Counted from the stretch's first letter, positions 28,547 to 37,172 are shown. The stretch: DNA of 64,000 nt from an uncultured Clostridia bacterium (GCA_934167095.1 CAKPKE010000006.1:19731-83730); one strand, 5' to 3'. Program-made: numbers and translations. Notes: generated by a model from the letters alone, not told the origin.

Positions 28547-29635
28547 TTGATAATACTTATAATACTATTATTAGTTGGAATAATAGTAGCACTTATGTTC
28601 TACAATATATCAATACATAAAAAAATAGATGCCTTTAAAAGTATAGATAAACAAATTGAAAGCTTAAATGTTCTACAGGATTTCATGAATACTATTAGTG
28701 AAAACTCTTCTGCTGATGAAAAGCTAAGAAAAATAAATGATATTCTAATTGAAAAATATGGAATAAAATATTCAACAATAGTTGTATATAATGGTGCAGA
28801 ATATGAAATTAAAGCATCAAATGTAGACCAAAAACATTGGGAAAATTTAAGAACTCTTCAACAAGAATCAATATTTGCAGATAGCATAGAAACTGCAACA
28901 CCTAAATATATAACAGTAAATAATGAAGGTGAAAAACTTCCTTATCAAAAAATGGAAATGGGACGAGCAAAATCTGCAATGTTCTTTCCTATATATATAG
29001 ACAATGTATATTTAGGATACTGGATAATTGAAGGTGGACAACCACATGAGTTTGATAATGTGGATACAACTATTTTGGAAGTTGTAAAAAATAATATAGT
29101 AGCTGTACTAAGGACAGTTGAAAATCAAAATATTGTAGAAAAAATTGTACGAGATGATGAATATTCTGATCTAAAAACAGCAGAATATCTATATACAGAA
29201 GGTAAAAAGATAATAGATAAATATCCTGAATCAACAGTGTGTTTATTTAAAATTACAAATTTAGTAGAAGTAAATGAAAAAATAAGTAGAAAAACAGGTA
29301 ACAAAGTAATATCAACAGTATGTAAAACTATAAAACAAGATTTAGCTGATGAATACATATTTGTAAGATATATGGGACCTAAATTTGCAATAGTATTTTC
29401 AGGAATTGACATGAAAGCAGTTGCAGATTATATGGCAGGCGTGAAAGAAAAAGTTGAGTCACTTCAAATTGAACCTGCATCAGATTATGATGGAGAAGAA
29501 GAAAGTGTTTCACCAAAAATAAATATAGCTCTTGCCAAATACTATAAGGGAACACCACTTATAGGAGTTACAAAAAAACTTGAAGAATATATAAATACAG
29601 CTGAAAAAGGCGAAAGTAATATTAATTGTTTATAA
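28547..29635 (+). CDS. Membrane-anchored GAF protein with degenerate GGDEF-like domain
   Basis: The start is TTG 28547 behind AGAGGTG. The 362-residue product has one N-terminal membrane helix (ILIILLLVGIIVALMFY), a coiled coil, a GAF-like domain (residues ~60-185, YGIKYSTIVVYNGAEYEIKA, FPIYIDNVYLGYWIIEGG) and a C-terminal domain with the GGDEF topology. Where diguanylate cyclases have GGDEF it reads YMGPKFAIVF, so catalysis is not expected. It probably senses a small ligand or acts as scaffold. It is third in the operon with the P-loop/AT-hook protein. Confidence 0.72.
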   Translation: MIILIILLLVGIIVALMFYNISIHKKIDAFKSIDKQIESLNVLQDFMNTISENSSADEKLRKINDILIEKYGIKYSTIVVYNGAEYEIKASNVDQKHWENLRTLQQESIFADSIETATPKYITVNNEGEKLPYQKMEMGRAKSAMFFPIYIDNVYLGYWIIEGGQPHEFDNVDTTILEVVKNNIVAVLRTVENQNIVEKIVRDDEYSDLKTAEYLYTEGKKIIDKYPESTVCLFKITNLVEVNEKISRKTGNKVISTVCKTIKQDLADEYIFVRYMGPKFAIVFSGIDMKAVADYMAGVKEKVESLQIEPASDYDGEEESVSPKINIALAKYYKGTPLIGVTKKLEEYINTAEKGESNINCL

Positions 29636-29670
29636 ACTTACTCTAAAAAGAGTAATAGAATGGAGGTTTT

Positions 29671-29922
29671 ATGGTTACAGACGAAACAGTAAGCTTTAAT
29701 GTAGAAAAGGAAAAAAACGAAAGGACTAAAGAAATATTAAAGCAAGTATATAGTGCATTGTCAGAAAAAGGATATAATCCAATAAATCAATTAGTTGGAT
29801 ATATATTATCAGGGGACCCAACATATATTACAAGTCACAATAACGCAAGAAAGCTAATAAGACAAATCGAAAGAGATGAATTATTAGAAGAAATGGTAAA
29901 AACATATATAGGATTGGAATAA
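29671..29922 (+). CDS. ireB: IreB family regulatory phosphoprotein
   Basis: An 83-residue UPF0297/YrzL protein with [40 protein letters not shown] and [18 protein letters not shown]. In enterococci IreB is phosphorylated by the PASTA kinase IreK and affects cephalosporin resistance. It is followed by yqgF after 3 bases and then yrzB, the standard Firmicutes cluster. Confidence 0.95.
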   Translation: MVTDETVSFNVEKEKNERTKEILKQVYSALSEKGYNPINQLVGYILSGDPTYITSHNNARKLIRQIERDELLEEMVKTYIGLE

Positions 29923-29925
29923 TAA

Positions 29926-30345
29926 ATGAGAACACTAGGAATTGATTATGGAGATGCAAGAGTCGGATTAGCTATTACAGATCCGTTAGGAATAACAGCA
30001 CAAGGATTAGAAACAATTCACCATCAAGGAAATGACAAAATTGTATTAAAAAGACTAGAAGAAATAATGAGCGAATATGAAATTGACACATTTGCAATCG
30101 GAATGCCTTTTAATATGAATGGAACTAAAACTGAAAGAGCTGAAGTAACTGAAAAATTTATACACAAACTAAAATGCAAATTTAATAAAATAAATATTGT
30201 ACCAGTAGATGAAAGATTAACAACAGTTGCAGCACATAAAACAATGAACTTTTTAAATGTAAATAAACATAAAAAAAGAGATATTGTTGATACAATTTCT
30301 GCTGTCTACATATTAGAATCTTATATGAAAATGAATGAAAAATAA
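29926..30345 (+). CDS. yqgF: Holliday junction resolvase-like / pre-16S rRNA nuclease YqgF
   Basis: A 139-residue RuvX/YqgF RNase H-fold protein. It opens with MRTLGIDYGDARVGLAITDP and has TFAIGMPFNMNGTKTERAE, VPVDERLTTVAAHKTM and KKRDIVDTISAVYILESY, which carry the acidic active-site residues. In E. coli the family completes 5' maturation of 16S rRNA. It sits between ireB and yrzB. Confidence 0.95.
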   Translation: MRTLGIDYGDARVGLAITDPLGITAQGLETIHHQGNDKIVLKRLEEIMSEYEIDTFAIGMPFNMNGTKTERAEVTEKFIHKLKCKFNKINIVPVDERLTTVAAHKTMNFLNVNKHKKRDIVDTISAVYILESYMKMNEK

Positions 30346-30440
30346 AAAGTTCTTAATATGCATCTAGTAAAACTAGATAAACAATAAAAGAAAAAGGAAA
30401 GGAGCGTATAGAAGTTTATAGCTTCTATACAAAAAATAAG

Positions 30441-30719
30441 ATGGATGAAAATATAATAGTATTAAATGATGAAGAAGGAAAAGAGGTTAAATTTGAATTT
30501 TTAGATTTAATAGAACTTGATGATGAGGAATATGTAGTATTATTACCTGCTGACGAAGAATCTGATGAGCCAGGTGAAGTAGTAATATTAAAAGTTGAAG
30601 ATACAGATTCAGATAGTGATGAAGAATCTTATGTTGGAGTAGAAGATGAAGAAGTTTTAAACAGAGTATTCCAAGCATTCAAAGATAAATTTAAAGATGA
30701 ATTCGATTTTGTAGACTAA
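30441..30719 (+). CDS. yrzB: DUF1292 family acidic protein (YrzB)
   Basis: A 92-residue, strongly acidic protein with IVLNDEEGKEVKFEFLDLIE and EYVVLLPADEES, matching DUF1292. It is the third member of the conserved ireB-yqgF-yrzB cluster; its role is unknown. A GGAAAGGAG ribosome-site-like sequence lies about 45 bases upstream of the ATG, and the segment between them contains the direct repeat TATAGAAGT/TATAGCTTC, so the leader may be folded. Confidence 0.9.
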   Translation: MDENIIVLNDEEGKEVKFEFLDLIELDDEEYVVLLPADEESDEPGEVVILKVEDTDSDSDEESYVGVEDEEVLNRVFQAFKDKFKDEFDFVD

Positions 30720-30742
30720 TGAAAAAATAGGAGGAAAAAATA

Positions 30743-31207
30743 ATGCAAAAATTTAGCACATGGATGATTTTAGCAATAGCAGTAGTATTTTGGATTTTAA
30801 GAATAATTGCTTCATATACAAATGCAATGGCAATAGATTTCATGGTAAAACCAATAAATGAAGAAATAGAAATTGCTTTATTATTTGTTGCATTATTTTG
30901 TTTTGTATTAATAGCTAAAAGAAAGCTCTTAGGGATAATTGTATATATTGTAGCTTATTGGGGATATTTTGGAGCAGATTTAATTAAGGCAATAATGGAT
31001 ATAAATTCTCTAAGCTTTGATTATGTAAGTGCATTATTTTCACTAGTTGGAGTTGCGCTTCCGGCATTTGCTTTATTTGATTGGTTACTTGATAGAAATA
31101 AGCAAGTACATCCAGTTGATAAAAAAACAGATTGGTTTTATAAAAATAAGGAATATGACAGAAAACTAGATGAAAGAGCTGACAAAAATAATTATAGAAC
31201 ATTATAA
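30743..31207 (+). CDS. Four-helix membrane protein of unknown function
   Basis: A 154-residue protein with four likely membrane helices: TWMILAIAVVFWILRIIAS, IALLFVALFCFVLIA, LGIIVYIVAYWGYFG and ALFSLVGVALPAFALFDWLL. A charged cytosolic tail follows (DWFYKNKEYDRKLDERADK). I do not recognise the family. It is preceded by AGGAGG, lies 23 bases after yrzB and ends at a terminator, so it is the last gene of that operon. Confidence 0.75.
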   Translation: MQKFSTWMILAIAVVFWILRIIASYTNAMAIDFMVKPINEEIEIALLFVALFCFVLIAKRKLLGIIVYIVAYWGYFGADLIKAIMDINSLSFDYVSALFSLVGVALPAFALFDWLLDRNKQVHPVDKKTDWFYKNKEYDRKLDERADKNNYRTL

Positions 31208-31210
31208 AAT

Positions 31211-31247
31211 AAAAATGCTAAAGTATTTTTTTGCTTTAGCATTTTTT
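31211..31247 (+). terminator. Terminator of the ireB operon
   Basis: AATGCTAAAG pairs with CTTTAGCATT and is followed by a T run. Confidence 0.88.
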
Positions 31248-31274
31248 ATAGTTCTAATTAAATATAAATATTAT

Positions 31275-31334
31275 AAAAAAGACCTGTGATAGGTTGCGAC
31301 TGCTGTATAGCAGAGCTTTACCTATTACGGGTCC
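31275..31334 (-). terminator. Elaborate terminator of the orphan gene at 31349
   Basis: Read on the minus strand, nested stems GACC/GGTC, ATAGGT/ACCTAT and CTGCT/AGCAG are followed by TTTTTT. The structure is larger and richer in GC than native terminators nearby. Confidence 0.78.
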
Positions 31335-31348
31335 TTTTGCAAGATGGT

Positions 31349-31720
31349 TTAGATTTGACCGATGTACTTAACTCCGTGCTCTTTGGTCTCAAAACAATGC
31401 TGGTCAATAATGGCCCAAATTATGCTATAAGGGCGTTGTAACTTAAGTACTCGATTGTTTTCATGCGGGTTCATAGTAAGAAGTTTGTACTCGATGAGAG
31501 GAACATCTTGCGTACGGTTGATTTCAGAGTGAATCGTAAAAGATTCCACCTGAGGGATGATGTCAACTAACCGAGTTGCATTTTGATTGCAATCAGGGTA
31601 CCATGAGATGATTTTTTTCATCTTGTCAAGGAAAACATTGCGGTCAATTGTGCCCAAGTAAGTAATACCATCTTCAGAATAGAAGAGCAGAATGCTTACA
31701 GGTGCTTTCTTTTCTTGCAT
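31349..31720 (-). CDS. Orphan soluble protein, GC-richer, with attenuator-like leader
   Basis: I do not recognise this 123-residue protein. ATG 31720 is chosen because GGAGG lies just upstream. It begins MQEKKAPVSILLFYSEDGI and contains ISWYPDCNQNATRLVDIIP and YSIIWAIIDQHCFETKEHG; no membrane segment is seen. Codon use differs from the neighbours and includes one in-frame CGG (ATR) read as Arg. The upstream leader can fold into two exclusive hairpins (31745-31796), and a large terminator follows. It is isolated between the ireB operon and rdgB. Confidence 0.72.
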   Translation of the reverse strand: MQEKKAPVSILLFYSEDGITYLGTIDRNVFLDKMKKIISWYPDCNQNATRLVDIIPQVESFTIHSEINRTQDVPLIEYKLLTMNPHENNRVLKLQRPYSIIWAIIDQHCFETKEHGVKYIGQI

Positions 31721-31744
31721 AAGCTGTACCTCCAATAATTTATT

Positions 31745-31796
31745 AAAAAAATCAAAGGTAAGCTTAAATCAAACCTTTGACTTTTTTCAAAGGTTT
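31745..31796 (-). promoter_or_regulatory. Transcription attenuator-like leader with competing hairpins
   Basis: On the minus-strand transcript segment 1 AAACCTTTGA (31796-31787) and segment 2 TCAAAGGTTT (31780-31771) are perfect complements. Segment 2 can also pair through TCAAAGGT with segment 3 ACCTTTGA (31759-31752), which is followed by seven U. Pairing 1-2 prevents terminator 2-3. This is the classic antiterminator/terminator arrangement ahead of the orphan gene. Confidence 0.72.
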
Positions 31797-31978
31797 AAAA
31801 ATAAATCTTTTGAAAAAATATTATAACACAAAATTTACCAATATACTAGTGATTATTATAAAAAAATGATATAATTCAAATTGATAAAAATTAATACAAA
31901 TTAAAATAAGAAAAGATTAATGCATATTTTAATTCCGACCTAAATTAAGTAGTAAATATAAATGGAAAGGAAGTTGTA

Positions 31979-32581
31979 ATGAAAGAATTAGTTTTTGCAA
32001 CAGGAAATCAAGCAAAAATAGCAAGATTTTTTGATAAGCTACAAAAGGAAGATATTAAACTAGAATCAATAAAAGAACTTAATATAAAACTAGATTGCGA
32101 AGAAAATGGAAAAAATGCTGTCGAAAATGCTTTAATTAAAGCAAGATGCTGTCATGAAAAGTGCAAGAATGCAGTAATTGGAATGGACGACACTTTGTAC
32201 ATGGAAGGAGTTCCAGAAGATAAACAACCAGGTCTATTTGTAAGAAGAGTTAATGGAAAAACTTTAAATGATGAAGAAATGATTGAACATTATAAAAATT
32301 TAGTGGATGAATATGGACAGGATGGAAAGATTAATTGTAAATGGATATATGGTTTAGCAATAATTGATGAAACAGGAAAAGAAAGTACATATACTTGGGA
32401 AAAAGCTGATTTTTACATGGTTAACAAAGTTTCTGATAAAATTAATCCAGGTTATCCATTAAATTCTATATCAAAATATAAAAAATTAGATAAATATTTT
32501 ACAGATATTACAGAGGACGAAAAAGAACGAATAAAAGTTGATGAGTCTGATGTCATAAATTTTATAAAAAATCATATTTAA
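31979..32581 (+). CDS. RdgB/HAM1-type non-canonical purine NTP pyrophosphatase
   Basis: A 200-residue protein of the XTP/dITP pyrophosphatase fold, which cleans the nucleotide pool and releases pyrophosphate. It begins MKELVFATGNQAKIARFFDK and has DCEENGKNAVENALIKAR and AVIGMDDTLYMEGV, the last replacing the usual ADDSGL motif. That divergence makes substrate choice uncertain. The next gene encodes a pyrophosphatase and starts 10 bases later, which fits removal of the product pyrophosphate. Confidence 0.82.
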   Translation: MKELVFATGNQAKIARFFDKLQKEDIKLESIKELNIKLDCEENGKNAVENALIKARCCHEKCKNAVIGMDDTLYMEGVPEDKQPGLFVRRVNGKTLNDEEMIEHYKNLVDEYGQDGKINCKWIYGLAIIDETGKESTYTWEKADFYMVNKVSDKINPGYPLNSISKYKKLDKYFTDITEDEKERIKVDESDVINFIKNHI

Positions 32582-32590
32582 GGAGGGAGT

Positions 32591-33316
32591 ATGGATACAA
32601 AAATTTTTTTAAATCAAAATGTAAAAGTAATAATTGATAGAAAAATGGGAAGTAGACACCCAAAACACGGATTTATTTATCCTGTTAATTATGGTTTTAT
32701 TCCTAATACTGTAAGTGGAGATGGAGAAGAATTAGATTGCTATGTTTTAGGTGTATTTGAACCAGTTGAAGAATTTGAAGGCAAATGTATTGCAATAATT
32801 CATAGACTAAATGATGATGACGATAAATTGGTAATAGTTCCTAATGACAGGAATTTTTCGAATAAAGAAATTGATGCATTAACAGAATTTCAAGAAAAAT
32901 TCTTTAAGCATGTAATAATAAGAAATGATGTTGAATTTAATAGTTTAATACCAGAACTAAGTGTATCAGACATAAATAAAAGCAAGGCATTTTATTTAAG
33001 TTTAGGATTTGAAGTAAAATATGAGAGAGTAGAAGATAAATTTTGCTTTTTACAGTTGGAAGAAAATCAAATCATGATTGAAGAAGAAAATGAAAACTGG
33101 AATGTTGGAAAACTAGAAAAGCCTTATGGTAGAGGAATAAATCTTAGCATGGCAGTATCTGATGTAGAAAAAATGTATAATGAATTAAAAGATAAAAAAA
33201 TAAAATTTTTTAAAGAGTTAGAAATTCATGAATATAGAGTAAATGAAAAAGTTTCAAAAGATATGGAATTTCTTATTCAAGATCCAGATGGATATTTACT
33301 AAGATTTAATAATTAA
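32591..33316 (+). CDS. Inorganic pyrophosphatase-VOC domain fusion
   Basis: A 241-residue fusion. Residues 1-113 are a short family I inorganic pyrophosphatase (VIIDRKMGSRHPKHGFIYPV, NYGFIPNTVSGDGEELDCYV, FEGKCIAIIHRLND). Residues 114-241 are a VOC/bleomycin-resistance-like domain (LIPELSVSDINKSKAFYLSL, EENQIMIEEENENWNVG, FLIQDPDGYLLRFNN). The join falls right where the short pyrophosphatase normally ends (FFKHVIIRN). No internal ribosome site is evident at the join, so it is probably a true fusion. It is co-transcribed with the RdgB-like gene. What the VOC domain binds is unknown. Confidence 0.88.
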   Translation: MDTKIFLNQNVKVIIDRKMGSRHPKHGFIYPVNYGFIPNTVSGDGEELDCYVLGVFEPVEEFEGKCIAIIHRLNDDDDKLVIVPNDRNFSNKEIDALTEFQEKFFKHVIIRNDVEFNSLIPELSVSDINKSKAFYLSLGFEVKYERVEDKFCFLQLEENQIMIEEENENWNVGKLEKPYGRGINLSMAVSDVEKMYNELKDKKIKFFKELEIHEYRVNEKVSKDMEFLIQDPDGYLLRFNN

Positions 33317-33336
33317 ATTTACAAAAGAGTAAAAAG

Positions 33337-33366
33337 CAAGTGGTTAGTTGAAAATCACTTGTTTTT
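33337..33366 (+). terminator. Terminator after the PPase-VOC gene
   Basis: CAAGTG and CACTTG form a stem followed by TTTTT. Confidence 0.75.
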
Positions 33367-33448
33367 ATGGTAAAATATAGAAGTATTGGATGAGAAAAAA
33401 TATTGGAAAATTAAGCTGTAAGGGAAAAATTATAAATGTTATACTGAT

Positions 33449-33550
33449 AATATAAGTTTACATTTAAAGCATATATTTGAAGAGAATGAATTAGACAAAA
33501 ATTCAGTTACCGAGAAATGCTCGTTAACTGCTGATGATGGAAAAATATAA
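33449..33550 (+). pseudogene. Remnant of a rhuM gene
   Basis: A 33-codon stretch reading LHLKHIFEENELDKNSV and ending in TAA matches KHLKNIFEENELDKNSV of the rhuM gene at 35190. No start or remaining domain is present. This is a scrap of a third rhuM copy upstream of the two longer ones. Confidence 0.75.
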
Positions 33551-33575
33551 AATAGAAATTTAGGAGTGTGGTTAA

Positions 33576-33884
33576 ATGGCAAAATATACTTTTGAGGAAA
33601 TAAAAACATTGTTATTAAAAAGTATAAATGAAGATCATCTTGAGGCAGAGTTAAGTTTGATATTTAAAAATAAACCAAATGAATATATGATTATTATTTA
33701 TGACGATCATTGTTCATTCCAAAGATGTGGATCACTTCAAGAACAAAGTGAAGAATATGACTACAAAACATTAGATGAGTTGTATAAAGCACAACAAGTT
33801 GATAATATCATTTTAGAAAGGGATTGGAATAATATCATTGAATTTGATTGTGCAGATTTTGAAGTGTTGGGTTATTGGAAATGA
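33576..33884 (+). CDS. Hypothetical protein of 102 residues
   Basis: An acidic soluble protein starting MAKYTFEEIKTLLLKSINED and containing IIIYDDHCSFQRCGSLQEQS. I do not recognise the family. ATG 33576 is preceded by TTAGGAGTG. Its stop overlaps the ATG at 33881 of the following rhuM gene (ATGA), so the two may be translationally coupled. Confidence 0.65.
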   Translation: MAKYTFEEIKTLLLKSINEDHLEAELSLIFKNKPNEYMIIIYDDHCSFQRCGSLQEQSEEYDYKTLDELYKAQQVDNIILERDWNNIIEFDCADFEVLGYWK

Positions 33885-34957
33885 ATATTAAAGATTTAAA
33901 AGATAAACATAAATTTATAGAAAGGAGAATAACACATGGACAAAAAAACTTACAAATAACTAATCATGATTTTTTAATATATAGGGACTCAAACAATGAT
34001 GTTAAGGTTAGTGTAATGTTAATAAATAATGATATATGGCTTACTCAAAATTTGATTGCAGAATTGTTTGGTGTAGGAAGAAGCACAATAACAGAACATA
34101 TTAATAATATATTAAATAGTGGTGAACTTGACGAAAATAACACCGTCGGAAAAACCGACATTGATAATTCTAAAAAACCTGTAAAGATATATAACCTTGA
34201 TATGATTATTGCAGTTGGATATAGAGTAAATTCAAAAAAAGCAACAAACTTTAGAATTTGGGCTACTAAAGTATTAAAAGAATATATGATAAAAGGTGTA
34301 GTTATGGATGATGAAAGATTAAAAAATCCTAATTACATATTTGGCGAGGATTATTTTGAAGAAACACTTGAAAGAATTAGAAATATTCGTTCAAGCGAGA
34401 GAAGATTCTATCAAAAAATAACAGATATATATTCTTCCTGCAGTGTAGATTATGATAAAGATTCGGAAATAACAAAAGAATTTTTTAAAACAGTTCAAAA
34501 TAAATTACATTATGCAATAACCGGTAATACCGCAGCTGAAATAATATATAACAGGGTGAATTCTGAAAAAGAAAATATGGGACTAACAAATTGGAAAAAT
34601 TCCCCTGATGGACCAATTTACAAATATGATGTAGACATTGCAAAAAACTATTTAAATGAAAAAGAATTAAAAGATTTGAATAGAATTGTAACTATGTATT
34701 TAGATTATGCAGAATTACAAGCAGAAAATCATAATGCTATGACTATGAAAGATTGGGCAGAAAAGCTAAATGCATTCTTGCAATTTAATGGTAAAGAAAT
34801 ATTACGCAATGCGGGGAAAATATCTGCAAAAGTAGCGCAAGAATTAGCTTATAAATAGTATGACAAATTTAAAGTTAAACAAGATAAATTATATAAATCA
34901 GACTTTGATAATTTTTTAAATGAAGCAAGAATGATAGAGAATGGAAGTGATAAATAA
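33881..34957 (+). CDS. rhuM: RhuM family protein with premature TAG stop
   Basis: A RhuM-family protein, found in genomic islands and of uncertain function. It has DNDIWLTQNLIAELFGVGRS-like DNA-binding features, YNLDMIIAVGYRVNSKKATN, FRIWATKVLKEYMIKG and AITGNTAAEIIYNRVNSEKE. An in-frame TAG at 34856-34858 stops it at residue 325; the same frame continues YDKFKVKQDKLYKSDFDNF to a TAA at 34957, matching the C-terminus of the second copy. The start is also uncertain: a good AAAGGAG site precedes an ATG one frame away from the body, separated by a run of seven A. The gene may be decaying. Confidence 0.75.
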
Positions 34958-35049
34958 TGGACATGTATCAAAAAAGAAAAGTAAGAGCGGAAAAAAGAAA
35001 AAATTCTGAAAATGAAAAGGATTTATCAAAGGTTTCAATTTCATGGTAA
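34957..35049 (+). pseudogene. Duplicated 5' fragment of ylqF/rbgA
   Basis: These 93 bases repeat the first 90 bases of ylqF at 36208 (MDMYQKRKVRAEKRKNSENE...SISW) with a single difference (GAC for GAT), then stop at TAA. The fragment follows the first rhuM exactly as ylqF follows the second, so a rhuM-containing segment was inserted or duplicated at the ylqF start. Confidence 0.9.
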
Positions 35050-35189
35050 GTGGGGAGTTATGAAAAAACACTATTAAACCCTTGAAAATAAAAGGAATTT
35101 TTTTTACATTTTGGGACATTTTCTAATAAATTTTAATTTAAATTGATAAGTGTATGACTTATGAAAAACTAAAGGAAAGGAGATTGTTA

Positions 35190-36194
35190 ATGGAAGATAA
35201 TAAATTAATTATATATAAAAATAGTGATGGTGACATTGTAGTAGATGCTATTTATAAATATGAAACTTTATGGCTATCACAAAAAGGTATGTCAAAAGTT
35301 TTCGATGTTGGAGTACCAGCAATATCAAAGCATTTAAAAAATATATTTGAAGAAAACGAATTAGATAAAAATTCAGTTGTTTCCAAAATGGAAATAACTG
35401 CACCTGATGGAAAAAATTATAATACTGAAGTTTATAGTCTTGATGCTATAATTGCTGTGGGCTATAGAATTAATTCTAAAAAAGCAACAGAATTTAGAAT
35501 ATGGGCAACAAAAATACTAAAAGAATATATGACCAAAGGATTTGCATTAAATGATGAACGTTTCATAAATGGAAATAAATATGATACGAAGTATTTTGAT
35601 GAATTATTAGAACGTATTAAAACAATTAGAGTAAGTGAAAGAATGGCATACCAAAAAATCACTGATTTATTTATTGCAACAGCAACTGATTACAATCCTA
35701 AGTCAGAAGAAGCGTATACTTTCTTTAAAATAGTTCAAAATAAGTTGCATTTCGCTATAAGTGGACATACTGCTGCCGAATTAATATATAGTAGAGCAAA
35801 CTCAGATAAAGAACATATGGGACTAACTAATTGGAAAAATTCTCCTGATGGTTTAATATATAAATATGATGTGATTATTGCAAAAAATTATTTAAACGAA
35901 GAAGAAATGAATAATTTAAAAGATTTAACAAATATGTTTTTAGTATTTGCTGAAGATGAAGCAAAACAAAGACATGTAATGACAATGAAGGATTGGATAA
36001 CTGCCACTGATGATTTATTAAAATTTAGAAGAAAAGAAATATTAAATAATAGTGGCAGTATATCTCATAAAGAAGCAGTAGAAAAAGCTGAAAAAGAATA
36101 TGAAAAATTTAGAGTTATACAAGATCAAAAATACATTTCTTCAATGGATGAATTCTATAATAAATATTTAAATGAAAATAGTGATAATGAATAA
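35190..36194 (+). CDS. rhuM: RhuM family protein, intact copy
   Basis: ATG 35190 follows AAAGGAAAGGAG; an earlier in-frame ATG lacks a ribosome site. The 334-residue product has LWLSQKGMSKVFDVGVPAIS (DNA-binding-like), YSLDAIIAVGYRINSKKATE, FRIWATKILKEYMTKG and ISGHTAAELIYSRANSDKEH. It is about half identical to the upstream copy. RhuM was named in a Salmonella pathogenicity island; its molecular role is not settled. It ends 13 bases before ylqF. Confidence 0.85.
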   Translation: MEDNKLIIYKNSDGDIVVDAIYKYETLWLSQKGMSKVFDVGVPAISKHLKNIFEENELDKNSVVSKMEITAPDGKNYNTEVYSLDAIIAVGYRINSKKATEFRIWATKILKEYMTKGFALNDERFINGNKYDTKYFDELLERIKTIRVSERMAYQKITDLFIATATDYNPKSEEAYTFFKIVQNKLHFAISGHTAAELIYSRANSDKEHMGLTNWKNSPDGLIYKYDVIIAKNYLNEEEMNNLKDLTNMFLVFAEDEAKQRHVMTMKDWITATDDLLKFRRKEILNNSGSISHKEAVEKAEKEYEKFRVIQDQKYISSMDEFYNKYLNENSDNE

Positions 36195-36207
36195 GGAAGT
36201 GAAAAAA

Positions 36208-37167
36208 ATGGATATGTATCAAAAAAGAAAAGTAAGAGCGGAAAAAAGAAAAAATTCTGAAAATGAAAAGGATTTATCAAAGGTTTCAATTTCATGGTTT
36301 CCAGGTCACATGCATAAAACAATGAAACAAATAGAAGAAGACCTAAAACTTGTAGATATTGTAATTGAAATATTAGATGCAAGAATTCCAGTGTCTAGTA
36401 GAAATCCTCAAGTCCAAAAATTAATAAAAAACAAGAAGAAAATAATCGTTTTGAATAAAGAGGACTTGGCTGATAAAAATGAAAGTATCAAATGGGCAAA
36501 TTATTTTATAAAACAAGGTGATAGTGCAATAATTTGCAATGCTAATACTGGTGAAGGTAGCAAAAAAATTAAAGATGAAATAAATAAAGTAATGAAAGAA
36601 GAATATGAAAAAGCTGCTCAAAAAGGAAGAGTTGGAAAAACTGTAAGAGCAATGATTCTAGGAATTCCTAATGTTGGAAAATCATCATTTATTAATAGAA
36701 TTTCTACAAAAAATACAATGAAAGTTGGAAATAAACCTGGTGTTACAACTCAAAAGCAATGGATAAGACTTGCTGATAATATTGAACTTCTTGATACTCC
36801 TGGTGTGCTATGGCCAAAACTTGATAATGAAAAAGTTGCTTTAAATCTAGCATATACAGGAACAATTAAAAGTGATGTAATAGATGAAGAAGAAATTGCT
36901 TATAATCTTACAAAATTATTGTTAAGTGATTACGAAAATAATCTAATTAATAGGTATGAATTAAATGAGCAAATTGTAGACAAAATCTTACAAAATGAAG
37001 ATATTGCAGAAAATGAAAGAATTGTAGAAGTTATGACATATATTGGCGAAAAGAAAAATCTATTGAAAAAAGGTGGAGAAGTAGATTTTATAAGAACTTC
37101 AAGAACAATATTAGAAGATTTTAGAAGTGCTAATTTAGGTAGAATAACTTTAGAAAGAGTAAAATAA
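36208..37167 (+). CDS. ylqF: Ribosome biogenesis GTPase YlqF/RbgA
   Basis: A 319-residue circularly permuted GTPase needed for late 50S assembly. ATG 36208 is supported by AAGGAAG. Motifs appear in permuted order: FPGHMHKTMKQIEEDLKLVD, DARIPVSSRNP, VLNKEDLAD (G4), MILGIPNVGKSSFINRI (G1) and LLDTPGVLWPKL (G3). It is followed by mrnC, another 50S maturation gene. Its first 90 bases are duplicated upstream. Confidence 0.96.
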   Translation: MDMYQKRKVRAEKRKNSENEKDLSKVSISWFPGHMHKTMKQIEEDLKLVDIVIEILDARIPVSSRNPQVQKLIKNKKKIIVLNKEDLADKNESIKWANYFIKQGDSAIICNANTGEGSKKIKDEINKVMKEEYEKAAQKGRVGKTVRAMILGIPNVGKSSFINRISTKNTMKVGNKPGVTTQKQWIRLADNIELLDTPGVLWPKLDNEKVALNLAYTGTIKSDVIDEEEIAYNLTKLLLSDYENNLINRYELNEQIVDKILQNEDIAENERIVEVMTYIGEKKNLLKKGGEVDFIRTSRTILEDFRSANLGRITLERVK

Positions 37168-37172
37168 TAGTT

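Noticed and set aside
31281..31334. Structured element after the ireB operon as a riboswitch
   Set aside because: It lies downstream of the minus-strand orphan gene and ends in a T run on that strand, so a terminator explains it.
34141..34165. GTCGGAAAAACC context resembling the CGG shift sites
   Set aside because: Here the CGG is out of frame (GTC-GGA-AAA) and the gene continues normally, so no shift is needed.
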